DNA of 64,000 bases from Letharia columbiana (taxonomy: Eukaryota > Ascomycota > Lecanoromycetes > Lecanorales > Parmeliaceae). Positions 1-9,996 of this stretch are shown here, in pieces. Under the pieces are notes generated by a model. That model did no database searches. It had not been told where the DNA came from and was given only the letters and a program-made list of their open reading frames with translations. Position numbers and translations under genes: made by a program. The DNA lies in assembly GCF_014066305.1 (NCBI RefSeq), contig NW_023501075.1:124001-188000 (forward strand). Reading direction: 5' to 3'. The number at the start of each line of letters is the position of its first letter. Within the stretch, counting starts at the first letter, position 1.

Positions 1-3000
1 GTAAAGCCGCAATTCTCTCGCCGACACTGAACTCAGAGGATGGCGACATTGAACACCTTCTGCGAAATGCTTACGTGGTGGTGTTGATGCATACAATCGC
101 AAGTAAATGTCTTGTCAGCTTCTTCCTTGCAAACTGTTACCCAGGACAGTAAGATAATCTTGTAGCCGCTTCGGTGACGTTCGCGTACTAATTTGGATAA
201 CTGACGGAAAAGGAAGGTGGGGTAGCATCCTATCCGCGTATGAACAATAACAATGTAGCAGATCTTATTGGCGAGTTACCTTAACTATAACTAAGCAAGG
301 TCGATCTGGCTTAGTGATTAGATAAACAGTGACTCAAAAGAATAAAGCATATATATATACCTAAAGAGTTTCTCTGTATCAAAAGAACAAAGTTTATTAT
401 GCAAAGCGGGGGGAATTAATTGAGAGGTGATGAGCTAAGAGGTTCAACAACTCAAAGTCGAAGCGCTTCTAGTAGCCCAATACGAGCCTGCCGCTTCTGG
501 TGGTAGGGCCTTCGATAGTATTCTTATGCCTAACTCCCTTCGCCATGATAGACCGCAGCTGAAGAAAACTGCTGGGCAAGCTCTCACATGTAGTTACCCT
601 CTAGCGAGAGCTGTCGGGGATATCAGGACGAAGTAAAAAGTTAGGCGCGGAGTTAATGCTTCATCTAGGTAAGCGATTGCACCCTTAAATCGTGGACGAA
701 TGGTGGGAGCCGTGTATCCGCATACTCATGTTGCAGCCGAGTGCCCAAGAGACGCTACCTATAAGACCGGAGGATAAAACTCGGACCCCAAGCCCCGTCT
801 CTATCCCTGAGGGACTTCGTAAGCTATGGGAAGAGGGCGGGTGTACGAAGCGGAGAGACGAGTGTTGGAAATGCGAAAAATCGAGGTCGAGCTTCAGCCG
901 CGTGTCATGTGCGGTTGGTGTAACCGCTTCAGGGTCGACTGTGACGCTTCGTCGCTGCCATTCGGCTTTGCTGCGCCAAAGACATAGGGACAGGTATTAT
1001 GATCGTCGCGGAGATAGGTGCTCATTGTAGGATCGAACTTTGTAGGGCAGGAGTAAGTGGGTAATGATGGGTAGAAAATGGGAAAGGCCTAAGATAGCGC
1101 GCATTATGGCTGCGTCCACGCTGCGCAATTGCAAGGCCCGCAAAGGCTGAGGCGGTGAGGCCGTAGAGCATCTGCGAGGTATAACCCCTTGGGTTTATCC
1201 TAGCGCGCAGAAAAGGCAAAGAAGGCTGGTTCAGTTGCGGTGAACGATGCTGCAGCACATTGGGTGGCCCAGCCAACCGCCTTTGTCCCAGCAATTCTTT
1301 TAGACCATTCACACTCCAGACTCCTCACGACCCCCTTCTCAGCGTAACACAGCAGTGGTGATGATAGAAAGCATATAGATTCAGTGGTGGGGCCATCAGC
1401 TATTATGTAGCTGACGGAGACAAAGCACGGCTATCTATGGCTAACTACATGAAAGGAATAATGATGGAATATGCATGGAAGGATGTAGGAAGGACGCATG
1501 CATAGAAGGAACTAGACACGCTGACACCCCTCATTTGTGATGTACGAGGTGCATATGAGTCATCCCCAGTCGAAAAGAGAATATTGAAAATATGGATTCG
1601 GACCGCTTGAAGGGGGTCTGCTTCAAGTGTAGCCGCTGGGTTACCGCTAATATTGTTTATCAGCTAGTCACCTTTATGCAACCCTTGCAGTTATTTATGG
1701 TTTATGATCATGCAAGTCAGATCCTGCGTCGGGGCACCAGGGGGCCGGGCCTGCCACCAAATTATCCTGGAAAGTTGCTTTCCACTGCCTCCTCCCTTCC
1801 AAAGGAAATGGTTTTGCTTCAAAAAGGCGAACGACTCCCAACTTCTCTGCAAGAAACCCTCGAGTCCTGGTATTTCAGTCTGAGACAAAGGAGCACGGGC
1901 TAGATGAGGGATTTTCCTATAGGGGGTGTCAGCCCTACCGAGATGCCAACCCACCATACGATTAGATAGATAAAGCAGCCTGGGACCTGCAGTCCCTGCA
2001 GTAGATTAGGTACCAATAATTATGGAGCCGTGTCAAGGCCGAGCCAGGATTTCAATCGTCATTGTTGAAGGGCTAACCTGATTAGGTGGGCGTGCTCAAG
2101 AGTCGTGTAGCCTCGGGCAGTCAGGCCGGTGGCAGAAGAAGTCAAAGTTACCCCTGAACTTAAGTCTCTTCTATCATCTTGTAGCCAACTCGGCTTGATT
2201 AATCAGCACCAAATAGCTTTGTTCTCATACAGACCCAAGACCATACCTGGTGTAATGCAAAGGATGCCTCGTAATCTTTATCTTAAAGTCTGAAAGACCA
2301 TCAGACCAAAGGGCCGACAAGACTTGAAGTTGGATCCTGGAATCGTCTCAAAGAGCCCGAAGTGCTGGTCGAATTGACAGATGCTGGACATGAAAATGAC
2401 GTGCCTATCCGCATGGGAGCTTGCCGTGGACCGACAGAGCGCGACCAACCCGTCTCATTACACCATCGCGCCTTTACCCTGTGGATACGATGTGCGAAAT
2501 GTCGTGATTTGAACAAGCGATGGTTACCCTAGATCTGTAGATATCGATAGGTCTGAGTTCCAGGAAGCCGGATGCGCGTCGCCTTGAACCAGATTTGTTT
2601 AAACTAGTCCTCAGATCCCCACTATTGCGGCAAGGCTCGCTCGCCAGCAACGGACAGTAGCGAAACGAAATGGGCGATCGAGAATACTAATGCGGCATTG
2701 GCGTCTATAATGACAGGGTTCCCCTTGGTTATCATTCTAATAATATTGAGCAGGCAAAGTATATACCGATTTTCACACCAACAATACCCTTTTCGAGTCA
2801 CAAGGTGCACTGGCGGCTTCAAAATGCTGCAGAGCGAGACATTGTCATTCATGCGTCTTTTATCAGACCTCAGCGTAGAGTTTCCAGGAATAACACACCT
2901 AGTGTGATCACCTTTTGGAATCCTCACAAATCAAGGTAGTGGCCACTATCAGCCCAGTCAGATACAGTCAGGACTTTTTGCAGACATGAGCTCGAGGTAA

Positions 3001-3615
3001 GACTTCTTTTGGGACACTTCGGATCCGCTTCATCATCACTATATCATCTAGTGGCGTAGCTTTATTGGGACAATCAGTACCAGTAGCTGAGGTAAATGTG
3101 ACGAGATGTCATTCCACTTTCTGTTGTTGCAAATTCTTACCGTAGACCAGCGCCGGACAAGAGTTTCATCGCAGTCATAGCGATCGATGGAGTCTCGCGC
3201 ATCATGTTGGCACTGGACCTGGCAGTGTCGCCAAAGTCCTTGCAGGACGTTTCGACAACGTCGTGGCAACCGATCCCAGTGAACATCATACTGTAGTGGC
3301 TCGGAAATTTTGCGATGGGCGAAAGTGTCACGGGAGGGTTCACCTATATCCCCTTGTGTCACGAGTGGACTCTCAATTGCTCCTTCTTTGTGCTCGTTGC
3401 ACTATCATGACGTTCTCACCAGCCACTGTGAAGCAATTAATTTTCCATTCAAGACTGTAAACATCGCACGAGAACAGACCTCAGACTTTCCGCTCACCTT
3501 GGGTGCCCGCTCTGCCCAATCCTTTCTGACTGTACAGAGGTTTATGTATACCGTATTGTACCAGCTTATCACATAGCCAGACAGATTCAGCAAATATGTA
3601 TAACCATCTCTATCG
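1..3615. other. Gene-poor relic region, no confident gene
   Basis: I see no gene that can be supported here. Reading frames are short (at most 112 codons), lack recognisable motifs and are not joined by convincing introns. One stretch, about 2333-2528 on the plus strand, stays open and reads like eroded coding sequence (it contains VELTDAGHENDVPIRMG), but no family is recognised. Base composition is ordinary (not AT-rich), so this looks like decayed gene space rather than RIP-affected repeats. Confidence 0.5.
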
Positions 3616-5090
3616 ATGTTCGTGTCCATTGATGATTGCCTAGAAGATCCTGGCTGTTTACCGAGAATGTGTCTCGATAGCGAGCAAGGAAGAGTATATT
3701 ATGCCGCGCTCAGTTATTACCGAGGAGAGATGGAAGACATGATGTTAACGACCATACTATTCACGCCCACCCGCAGGGCATACCCTCACAACGATCATTT
3801 CAGTCTAAGCAAGATGCAGTCTCTGTCGCATTAGACCTCAGAATCCGATTCTTCTGGGTGAACTCCATCTGCATCTTTCAAGATAGCGCAGGACACAAAG
3901 CCATCGAGATAAGCAGGATGAGGACAAACATCCGGAATTTGAGAATTACTGTTGCAACAGGCAGCACCGTAATGGTTTTGATGGGTTTCTGCAAGCCAGG
4001 ATCCCATCGACTGCATGTCAGCTTCGGCTTTGCTGCCCTGACGGCTCTATGGGTAGTGTAAGCCTGATATTCTACCAACGTGACAACGCTATGGGTGAAT
4101 CGATCTATTTCAGTGCCTGGACAGTGGACGAGCGTACACTGTCACCTCGGTTCTTATCGTTGGGCCGGAAGGAGATGTCGTGGCATTGTCAGACTGACAT
4201 CTCAAAATCCACTGCTGGGCTTCATCCAGCGCTCACACAAAGTTGCACGCGACTGCCTTCCTATCTATTGGATCCTCCATCCGTCAGCAAGCCAGCTATT
4301 GACACAGGTCATACTCGATCGCGCACTGCTCTGGATCGAGATCATCGGGGAATACACTCGACGAGAATTCATCCACGAAGAAGACAAACGGGTCGCGATC
4401 GGTGTCATAGCTGCCCAGCTTGAACCCGCCTGGGAAGGATCCTACGTTGCTGGCATGTGACGGACGGCTTCAATTTACCATGTTGCACGGAAGTTAACAC
4501 AAACCCCCTTTGTAGAAAATCCATCCCCCAACCGTTTACCGCGCCCTACGTTGGTCATGGGGATCTATCGATGGGGTAGTTAGGCTGATGATGCTCCAAG
4601 GGGTAGACGCTGAGCTTTTAAAGCGTTCAGTTGTACCGATTAGGGCAGAAGCTCCGCCAGCTCAGGTCAAGGGAGGTGAGACTGCGCTTCTGGCGGCCGT
4701 GAGACCATTCTGTGTTATCAGTAAGCAGACCTCGTGGATTCTAGGTTTGAGTCTCAACACATAAAGACCACGAATGTACTCCAAGAGGAAGAAAACAATA
4801 AAGAACCGTTGGTGTGGCTCGGCAGAACTTTTGGCATTCTGATTGGCTTGATTTTGATATCGACCGACGCTGGGAACTACACTCGGATAGGCAGCCTTCC
4901 CTGTAGAAAGAGATATGGGACTGGTGATGCACTGGTGACATGGGAGAATCTCCTGCATGATATCAACGGAGAGGACCTGACAATTTTATTGTTTTCTTCC
5001 CAAAACTCCTGCCTCAAACCGCTTTTGCGTTTCCCCATAGCACATCTCACTGTGAAGGTGGGCCTCAACGCGATGGTGGCGGAGATGTGA
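3616..5090 (+). pseudogene. HET-domain (heterokaryon incompatibility-type) protein, broken
   Basis: Pieces of one HET-domain protein follow each other in different frames. The early HET block reads RVYYAALSYYRG at about 3688-3723. The core reads RIRFFWVNSICIFQDS and then EISRMRTN, matching the family pattern (LWVDSxCIxQD, then RMxxIYxxA). At 4080-4460 the block AWTVDERTLSPRFLSLGRKE is followed by LWIEIIGEYTRREF and EGSYVAGM, where a TGA replaces the usual Trp. About 4537-4570 gives YRALRWSWGSID, the family's C-terminal YRAPSWSW signature, in yet another frame, and 4749-4990 gives a last NYTRIG block. HET proteins trigger programmed cell death on non-self fusion. At least three frame changes and one Trp-to-stop make this copy non-functional. 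Its 5' end upstream of 3616 is not defined. Confidence 0.85.
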
Positions 5091-5563
5091 CCAAAGATTG
5101 CGACCAATGTTTCATGACCGTCGTGCCACAAACTTAGGAGGCTAAAACGCTGGTGTCCACTAGCGGCTATTACCCGCTGGTAAAATAAGCGAGGTTGATG
5201 TGCGAAACAGCAATGACTTCCTTTATACTAAACGTTGTGCTGCAGGAAATATAGGTGCTTCAATCGATATCAATGAAGAATTTCTTGTGAGTTACGAAGA
5301 GCAAGTGTGGAGAAGTAGAACTCTTCGAGACATCAACCAGTTTTGTTGTCATTATCATCGAAGGCGAGCTACGAGTATTTAGTGTGTAGGACTTGATCTC
5401 AAGCGTTAATGGTGTCGATGAACACGAGTATGAAAGCAATCTTCAAAAGTGAAAATGTAAGATCAATTTGTGACTCAAGATATGTTGTATTTCATTGACT
5501 GCCTCTTCCCCGTCTCCCACGTCTTAATGCTCAGTCTCAAGAGTAGCCTCTATTCTTGTCGCC
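5091..5563. other. Intergenic, nothing recognised
   Basis: About 470 bases between the HET relic and the glycosyltransferase relic. It contains only short reading frames and no repeat that I can see. Confidence 0.4.
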
Positions 5564-6546
5564 ATGGCATTCACAGCAGTCCTCAGCGCCCGAGTCCTCT
5601 CGTATCTTGTCTTCGCGGCCGTGTGTGTCTTTCTGCTCTACTCGAGGAACTGTATCGAACAATCTGTCCCACTCAGTCCTAACGGACACGCAGTACCCGT
5701 GGATGCGCATTCGATACACAATTTCACCCTAGGGGTATGAATCCTCTCTCTCGAACTCAAGAAGCTCCGATTAACAAAACCACCACGACACCAGTTCCAA
5801 TAACTACTCGCCACAATTTCCCCAGGGCAGCTTGACGAGGAAACCGGGCTCAAGAAAGATGCCAGCGCAACCGGCATCGACCTCACGATCTTCGAAAGTG
5901 CGAAACCTGACGACTTTAGAGGAGGCGAGGATTCGAATCGCTGCCGCCTCGCGTGCGCTTTCGAACAGATGAGCCGTTGGCGACGTATCGTGGATGAGAG
6001 GCTCTCTTCGGCGCTACTCCTGTCGAGCGACGCCGTCTGGGATGCTCGGATCCAATTTTAGCTGTCGGCCTTCCGTGATGCGACCCAGAACTTGACTAAT
6101 AGTCCCAACCAGTCGCTGCGGAACGACGTCCACCGCCCGACAGTCCGTACGGTAACGATTGGGACGTCCTCTGGCTGGGCCACTGCGGCAAAAACAGCGA
6201 AGCCTTCTTATCTTCTACCAATGACGCTACTGAGGTGCCCCGTGCTTTAGTATGCACAGCTCCAGATGGCCGCCCTCTAGAGGGTCGGTACCCTGGCACA
6301 GACATTTACCTCATTTCTGACAAACCAGTCGGCGAGCTGTGCCTCTCCTCATACGCCGTCAACTACCGCGGCGCGACGAAGCTGCTCAATTTTGCGGAGG
6401 ATAGGAGAGGGTTGATGGATCAGAATATCGTGGAGGTATGCCAGGGTGGTGCCCTCAAGTGCGTTATACAGTGGCCGCAGATTATGAGTCATGTGGGAAC
6501 GGCGAGCAAGTCTGTGGAGTGTTATGAGGAGTTGAGGACGAGGTGA
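5564..6546 (+). pseudogene. GT25-type (LPS glycosyltransferase-like) type II membrane protein, broken
   Basis: The start at 5564 opens with a short N-tail and one membrane segment (LSYLVFAAVCVFLLYS), followed by a luminal stem with NFTLG. A plausible intron (GTATGA at about 5736, acceptor GGCAG near 5832) leads to a block ending RWRRIVDERLSSALLLSSDA, then VWDARIQF and a TAG. In GT25-like fungal enzymes this position carries an acidic metal-binding motif (LEDDVDW). Here it reads SSDAVW, so key acidic residues are changed. After the stop another frame gives SPYGNDWDVLWLGHCG, a strong family hallmark, and continues to 6546 with SYAVNYRGATKLL. The class normally adds sugars in the secretory pathway. 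The TAG, which could come from CAG by a C-to-T change, and the frame change make loss of function likely; a missed intron could account for part of this. Confidence 0.7.
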
Positions 6547-7189
6547 CCAGTGGTCGATTTGCAGTACTCAGTCCTAAAAGGGGTTTGGATGCAGCAGTGC
6601 TGACTGACGACAAGTCCACGCCGGCAGTCTCCCTTGATGGAGTTGGTAACGTCGTGCTGATGAGAGCACTCGATATGCAGGTAAACAGCCAGTATTGATA
6701 CTATTCCTGCACTAGGCTTCGTTCATGGTTGCTGACCATTATGTCGCAGGGAGGTGTTTATCACCTCCACACCCATCGCTCGAATCTCGTCCAGAAACTC
6801 GGCGACATCACCACCAGTTGCACCGGAACGAGATGATAGCAGAAGATATTTTGCCCCGCGAGCAACCATCTACCGAGGGATTCGTTGGCCCAAACCTCCT
6901 AGACCACCTGCAATCACGTAGCTTCTGTCGACTTTGAAGCTGTAATCTGATTGAGAGCTAGGGACGACCTATACCTGATCACTAGATATGAAGCGGAATT
7001 ATATAGGCTATGAAGGTCCAGCTTCCTAGAACGATATCAATGCTTATTCAGCTCCAGGAATGTCTTACTGGTATTCCTGCAGCCTTGAAAGATAGCGGAA
7101 TTACCACCGCTTTCAAAGTCAGTCTAATCTAGGGCTAGTCTCGAGTTTGCGGGTCTTTTGTGGGAAAATTTTAAAATAAAATTTGGGTC
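6547..7189 (+). other. Unidentified coding relic with one possible intron, then empty spacer
   Basis: A frame open from at least 6549 reads VSLDGVGNVVLMRALDMQ up to 6680. It then meets a convincing intron (GTAAAC at 6681, branch GCTGAC, CAG ending at 6749) and continues as GGVYHLHTHRSNL to a TGA at about 6834. I do not recognise the family and no start codon is evident. It may be the tail of a separate decayed gene. From about 6840 to 7189 I see nothing coding. Confidence 0.3.
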
Positions 7190-7203
7190 AAAAAAAAAAA
7201 AGG

Positions 7204-7247
<44 letters not shown>

Positions 7248-7267
7248 AAAGGAAAAAAAAAAAAAAA
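7190..7267 (+). repeat. A-rich homopolymer tract
   Basis: About 78 bases that are almost entirely A, broken by a few G residues. It marks the border between ordinary sequence and the repeat block that follows. It could be a retroposon tail, but no LINE-like sequence is recognisable upstream. Confidence 0.9.
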
Positions 7268-7273
7268 GGTAAG

Positions 7274-7306
7274 CCTTTTTGGACATGCAAATAGTCCAAA
7301 AAAAGG
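7274..7306. repeat. Hairpin-forming repeat, copy 1
   Basis: A short inverted repeat with arms CCTTTTTGGAC and GTCCAAAAAAAGG around the loop ATGCAAATA. It is followed by CCCCAGCGCTAGAAAACT. The same hairpin plus the same following sequence recurs at 7708-7740. Confidence 0.75.
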
Positions 7307-7353
7307 CCCCCAGCGCTAGAAAACTCCCATGTCTGAGCGACATGCCTTGGAGT

Positions 7354-7610
7354 GAAATGAGGCTATATACAGGTGTGGGTGGGTGGGAGAAAAATGATAT
7401 GGCTCTGACAGAGACGAAATCGAATGAAGAGCCATTGACAGGTGCAAAACAGGTGGCTCTATGCTCGTACTGGACATCTGTCCCTAACCCCTTGCCGGGG
7501 TACCAACAGGGGTACCAACAAGGGTATTAACAGGGCCAACGGCTGATCAAACAGCCATTAACGCTATGGCCTTATAATGGACCCACTAATCTATAGTCCC
7601 ACTGTTGCGA
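7354..7610. repeat. Terminal direct repeat, left copy (LTR-like)
   Basis: About 257 bases matching 13104-13369 in the same orientation. The best block starts at GCTCTGACAGAGACGAAATC and ends at CACTGTTGCGA. Differences between the copies are mostly C/T or G/A, as expected from RIP. The ends do not show a clean TG..CA, so LTR status is inferred from the paired arrangement. Just beyond the right end the sequence TCGCAAACAGTG is an inverted copy of the terminus. Confidence 0.65.
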
Positions 7611-7707
7611 TTAGTGCTCGCAAACAGTGAGGTTATATAGAAATCATGTATGTATAAGTAGATATGTAGATAGATAATTAGGCATATTTAATATTGGGGC
7701 AGCTAAG

Positions 7708-7740
7708 ACCTTTTTGGATATGCAAATAGTCTAAAAAAGG
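7708..7740. repeat. Hairpin-forming repeat, copy 2
   Basis: Second copy of the 7274-7306 hairpin, with changes GGAC to GGAT and GTCC to GTCT that are both C-to-T. It is followed by the same CCCCAGCGCTAGAAAACT. The spacing between copies is 434 bases and the left terminal repeat lies between them. Confidence 0.7.
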
Positions 7741-8594
7741 CCCCCAGCGCTAGAAAACTTCTAAATAACCTAAAACGTCGTCTAAAGAGGGTGAAGGTCT
7801 CGAGGAGAACTTCTGATAGTATCTATCGTAGTAAGTAGTAGGAATTAACAGCACTAGCGCGGACAGGCTAAAAGATACTGATGCTATAGTAATGCTCTGA
7901 GTATATAAGCTGGATAAATGATGATATATAGGCGGTAGAAATCTGACTTTTTAACGGTCTAGCAATTAGATCTCGTTATTGCTAAGGCCGGCGTTATATA
8001 CTAATATTATAATCTCTCTGCGAAAGGAATAGCCTAAATAATAACCCTTAATATTAAGTGACGTTAACACCTCGCGGAGGTTACTAATAACGGCTTCTCT
8101 AGTAAAGAAGGAGCCCTCTAGCTGAAACAGCGGTGTATTAGATGGGGCTTCTTATCTAAAGAGATAACGTAAGGCTTTAACTGCGTATACGTTATCGTTT
8201 AATGTGGCTATCGTAAGTATAATTCTACGATAAAATAAATTCGTTTTAAATACTAAAAATATAAGTTCTAGATAATTATCGAATAGCCTCACTAAGCGAT
8301 ATATAAGAAACTATTCGCCGAAGTTCTTCTATTAAAGATCTCGCTTATTATAAATAAACTTATTTATATATAGAAATATCGCGAAAGCGAGATAAAAGAA
8401 GATATATAGAGTCGTTCCAGTATAAGTTAACTTATCGAAATAAGAAAGAATTTAAAGCAATAGATTCTTAATAATTAGACGCCTTTCTTTTTATATTAGC
8501 TTCGCTATAAAGACGTTAACTATCTATAATAATGCGTTATAACTAAAAATAATAAAATACTAAGAGATCATCGAACTTTATATCTATATGGGCT

Positions 8595-8767
8595 TGTTAC
8601 GAGCGTACCCTTGACACACCACTCAGCCCTCAGCCCTATGGTTAGCGGGCCTTGGCGGAGGCATCTCCTACTATATCATGCCTCCTTCCTACATACATAG
8701 TTCGGTAGCCTTATTATCCTAGTTCTACCTCACCCATACTGGTATCGCACCTATGCTGGTCCTGACA
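8595..8767 (+). repeat. 5' LTR of the nested mini-element
   Basis: 173 bases, TGTTACG to CCTGACA. It differs from the right LTR at about four positions (two substitutions, two single-base indels), indicating a fairly young insertion. Confidence 0.9.
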
Positions 8768-9046
8768 TTATAATAAGGCTCCTTCGTATACCCGGCGAAG
8801 AGAAATGCAATCGGACACACTCCATTCGAATTAGCGGACGAATTCAAAGAAATGCGCTGGCAGGGGCTTTGGCAAGAAACCAAGTTGAGCCATCGTATCC
8901 CTGGGTAAGCCCACCAGACGGGTAACTCGGTTTCATAGCGAATCGGACTCGCCAAAACTGTGGGCGAGGGATAAATAAGGCACAGGGACTATTCGTACGA
9001 CTAGCGAATTGATAGTAGAAAGAAATCGTCACAAACCCCACACACA

Positions 9047-9210
9047 GTGAGCCTGCTACAATGGCAGCAAACGTACGACCTCTTCACTGAGCATGTCGAC
9101 AACACACTCATAGTGAGCCTGCTACAATGGCGACGGGAACAGCCCCGAAACGACTACGATTCGACCTCTTCACTGAGCATGTCGACAACACACATAGTGA
9201 AGCCTGCTAC
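9047..9210 (+). repeat. Internal repeats of the mini-element, set A
   Basis: The motif GTGAGCCTGCTACAATGGC starts at 9047 and 9113, with a diverged third copy at about 9197. Each of the first two is followed by a stretch containing CTTCACTGAGCATGTCGACA. A non-coding or structural role in the non-autonomous element is possible, but nothing shows it directly. Confidence 0.8.
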
Positions 9211-9293
9211 CAAATGGCATTCAACACATTCAATTCTTTCCCTACCTACCTACCAAACCTACGAATCGACAAAGACAAAGGATGGAATGGGGG

Positions 9294-9500
9294 TGGACTT
9301 GATGGCAAGAGCATGGGAGACACAGGGCAAATCTACAGTGAAGCTCCCAGGCCAGGCTGCCAACAGGTGTTGGAGTTGGATTCATAACACATGCATGCGT
9401 TGGATTTTCTTCAATTCTATTGATGGACTTGATGGCAAGAGCATGGGAGATATAGGGCAAATCTACAGTGAAGCTCCCAGGCCAGGCTGCCAGTAGGTGT
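9294..9500 (+). repeat. Internal repeats of the mini-element, set B
   Basis: A block of about 77 bases beginning GGACTTGATGGCAAGAGCAT occurs at 9294-9370 and again at 9424-9500, nearly identical, 130 bases apart. It ends GGCCAGGCTGCCA. Short related pieces (GACACAGGGCAA) recur near 9750. Reading frames across this part (for example 9047-9496) are by-products of the repeats and match nothing known. Confidence 0.8.
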
Positions 9501-9810
9501 TGAAGGCGAAAAAAAAAAGTGGAGGACTATGACAAGCAGACTGGGCAAGGAGAAGAACTCGGAGAATCTTGCTGGCACGCAGGCAAGATATGGTCAATAT
9601 CTCCAGGATCTCCGCAGGACAATGTGGGTATAGCAGGCATGGATGGCACAGTCAAGACCAGCATGCGATCCGATGTTTTCGACTGCTACCACTACACCTC
9701 GGCAAATCGTCTCCGGTCGAGGCCTACACGGACTATGGATGTTTGGAGACACAGGGCAAGCAATGGGCGTGCATCTCCGGTCTACCAGCCATGGGGGCCA
9801 TGGCTATTTG

Positions 9811-9820
9811 AGAGGGGGGG
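9811..9820 (+). other. Polypurine tract of the nested mini-element
   Basis: AGAGGGGGGG, three bases before the 3' LTR. This is the expected plus-strand primer position and fixes the element's orientation. Confidence 0.7.
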
Positions 9821-9823
9821 TAG

Positions 9824-9996
9824 TGTTACGAGCGTACCCTTGACACACCACTCAGCCCTCAGCCCTATGGCTAGCGGGCCTTGGCAGGAGGCATCTCCTA
9901 CTATATCATGCCTCCTTCCTACCTACATAGTTCGGTAGCCTTATTATCCTATTCTACCTCACCCATACTGGTATCGCACCTATGCTGGTCCTGACA
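9824..9996 (+). repeat. 3' LTR of the nested mini-element
   Basis: 173 bases, TGTTACG to CCTGACA, followed directly by the target duplication GGGCT at 9997-10001. Confidence 0.9.

Larger units (their letters stand above)
8595..9996 (+). mobile_element. Nested non-autonomous LTR mini-element (TRIM-like), 1402 bp
   Basis: Two 173-base direct repeats (8595-8767 and 9824-9996), each starting TGTTACG and ending CCTGACA, bound a 1056-base interior. The flanks carry a perfect 5-base target duplication GGGCT (8590-8594 and 9997-10001). A purine tract AGAGGGGGGG lies at 9811-9820, three bases before the right LTR, as a polypurine tract should, so the element reads left to right. No protease, reverse transcriptase or integrase is encoded, so mobility would depend on another element. 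The sequence is not AT-shifted, unlike the element it interrupts, so the insertion postdates or escaped RIP. No obvious tRNA primer site (TGG...) follows the left LTR. Confidence 0.9.

Noticed and set aside
7272..7326. Helitron-like 3' end (hairpin followed by CTAG)
   Set aside because: Both copies share identical sequence beyond CTAG, so the element does not end there, and no 5' TC terminus or Rep/helicase remnant is seen.
9047..9938. Protein-coding genes inside the nested mini-element
   Set aside because: The frames follow duplicated nucleotide blocks, change frame between copies and match no retroelement protein.
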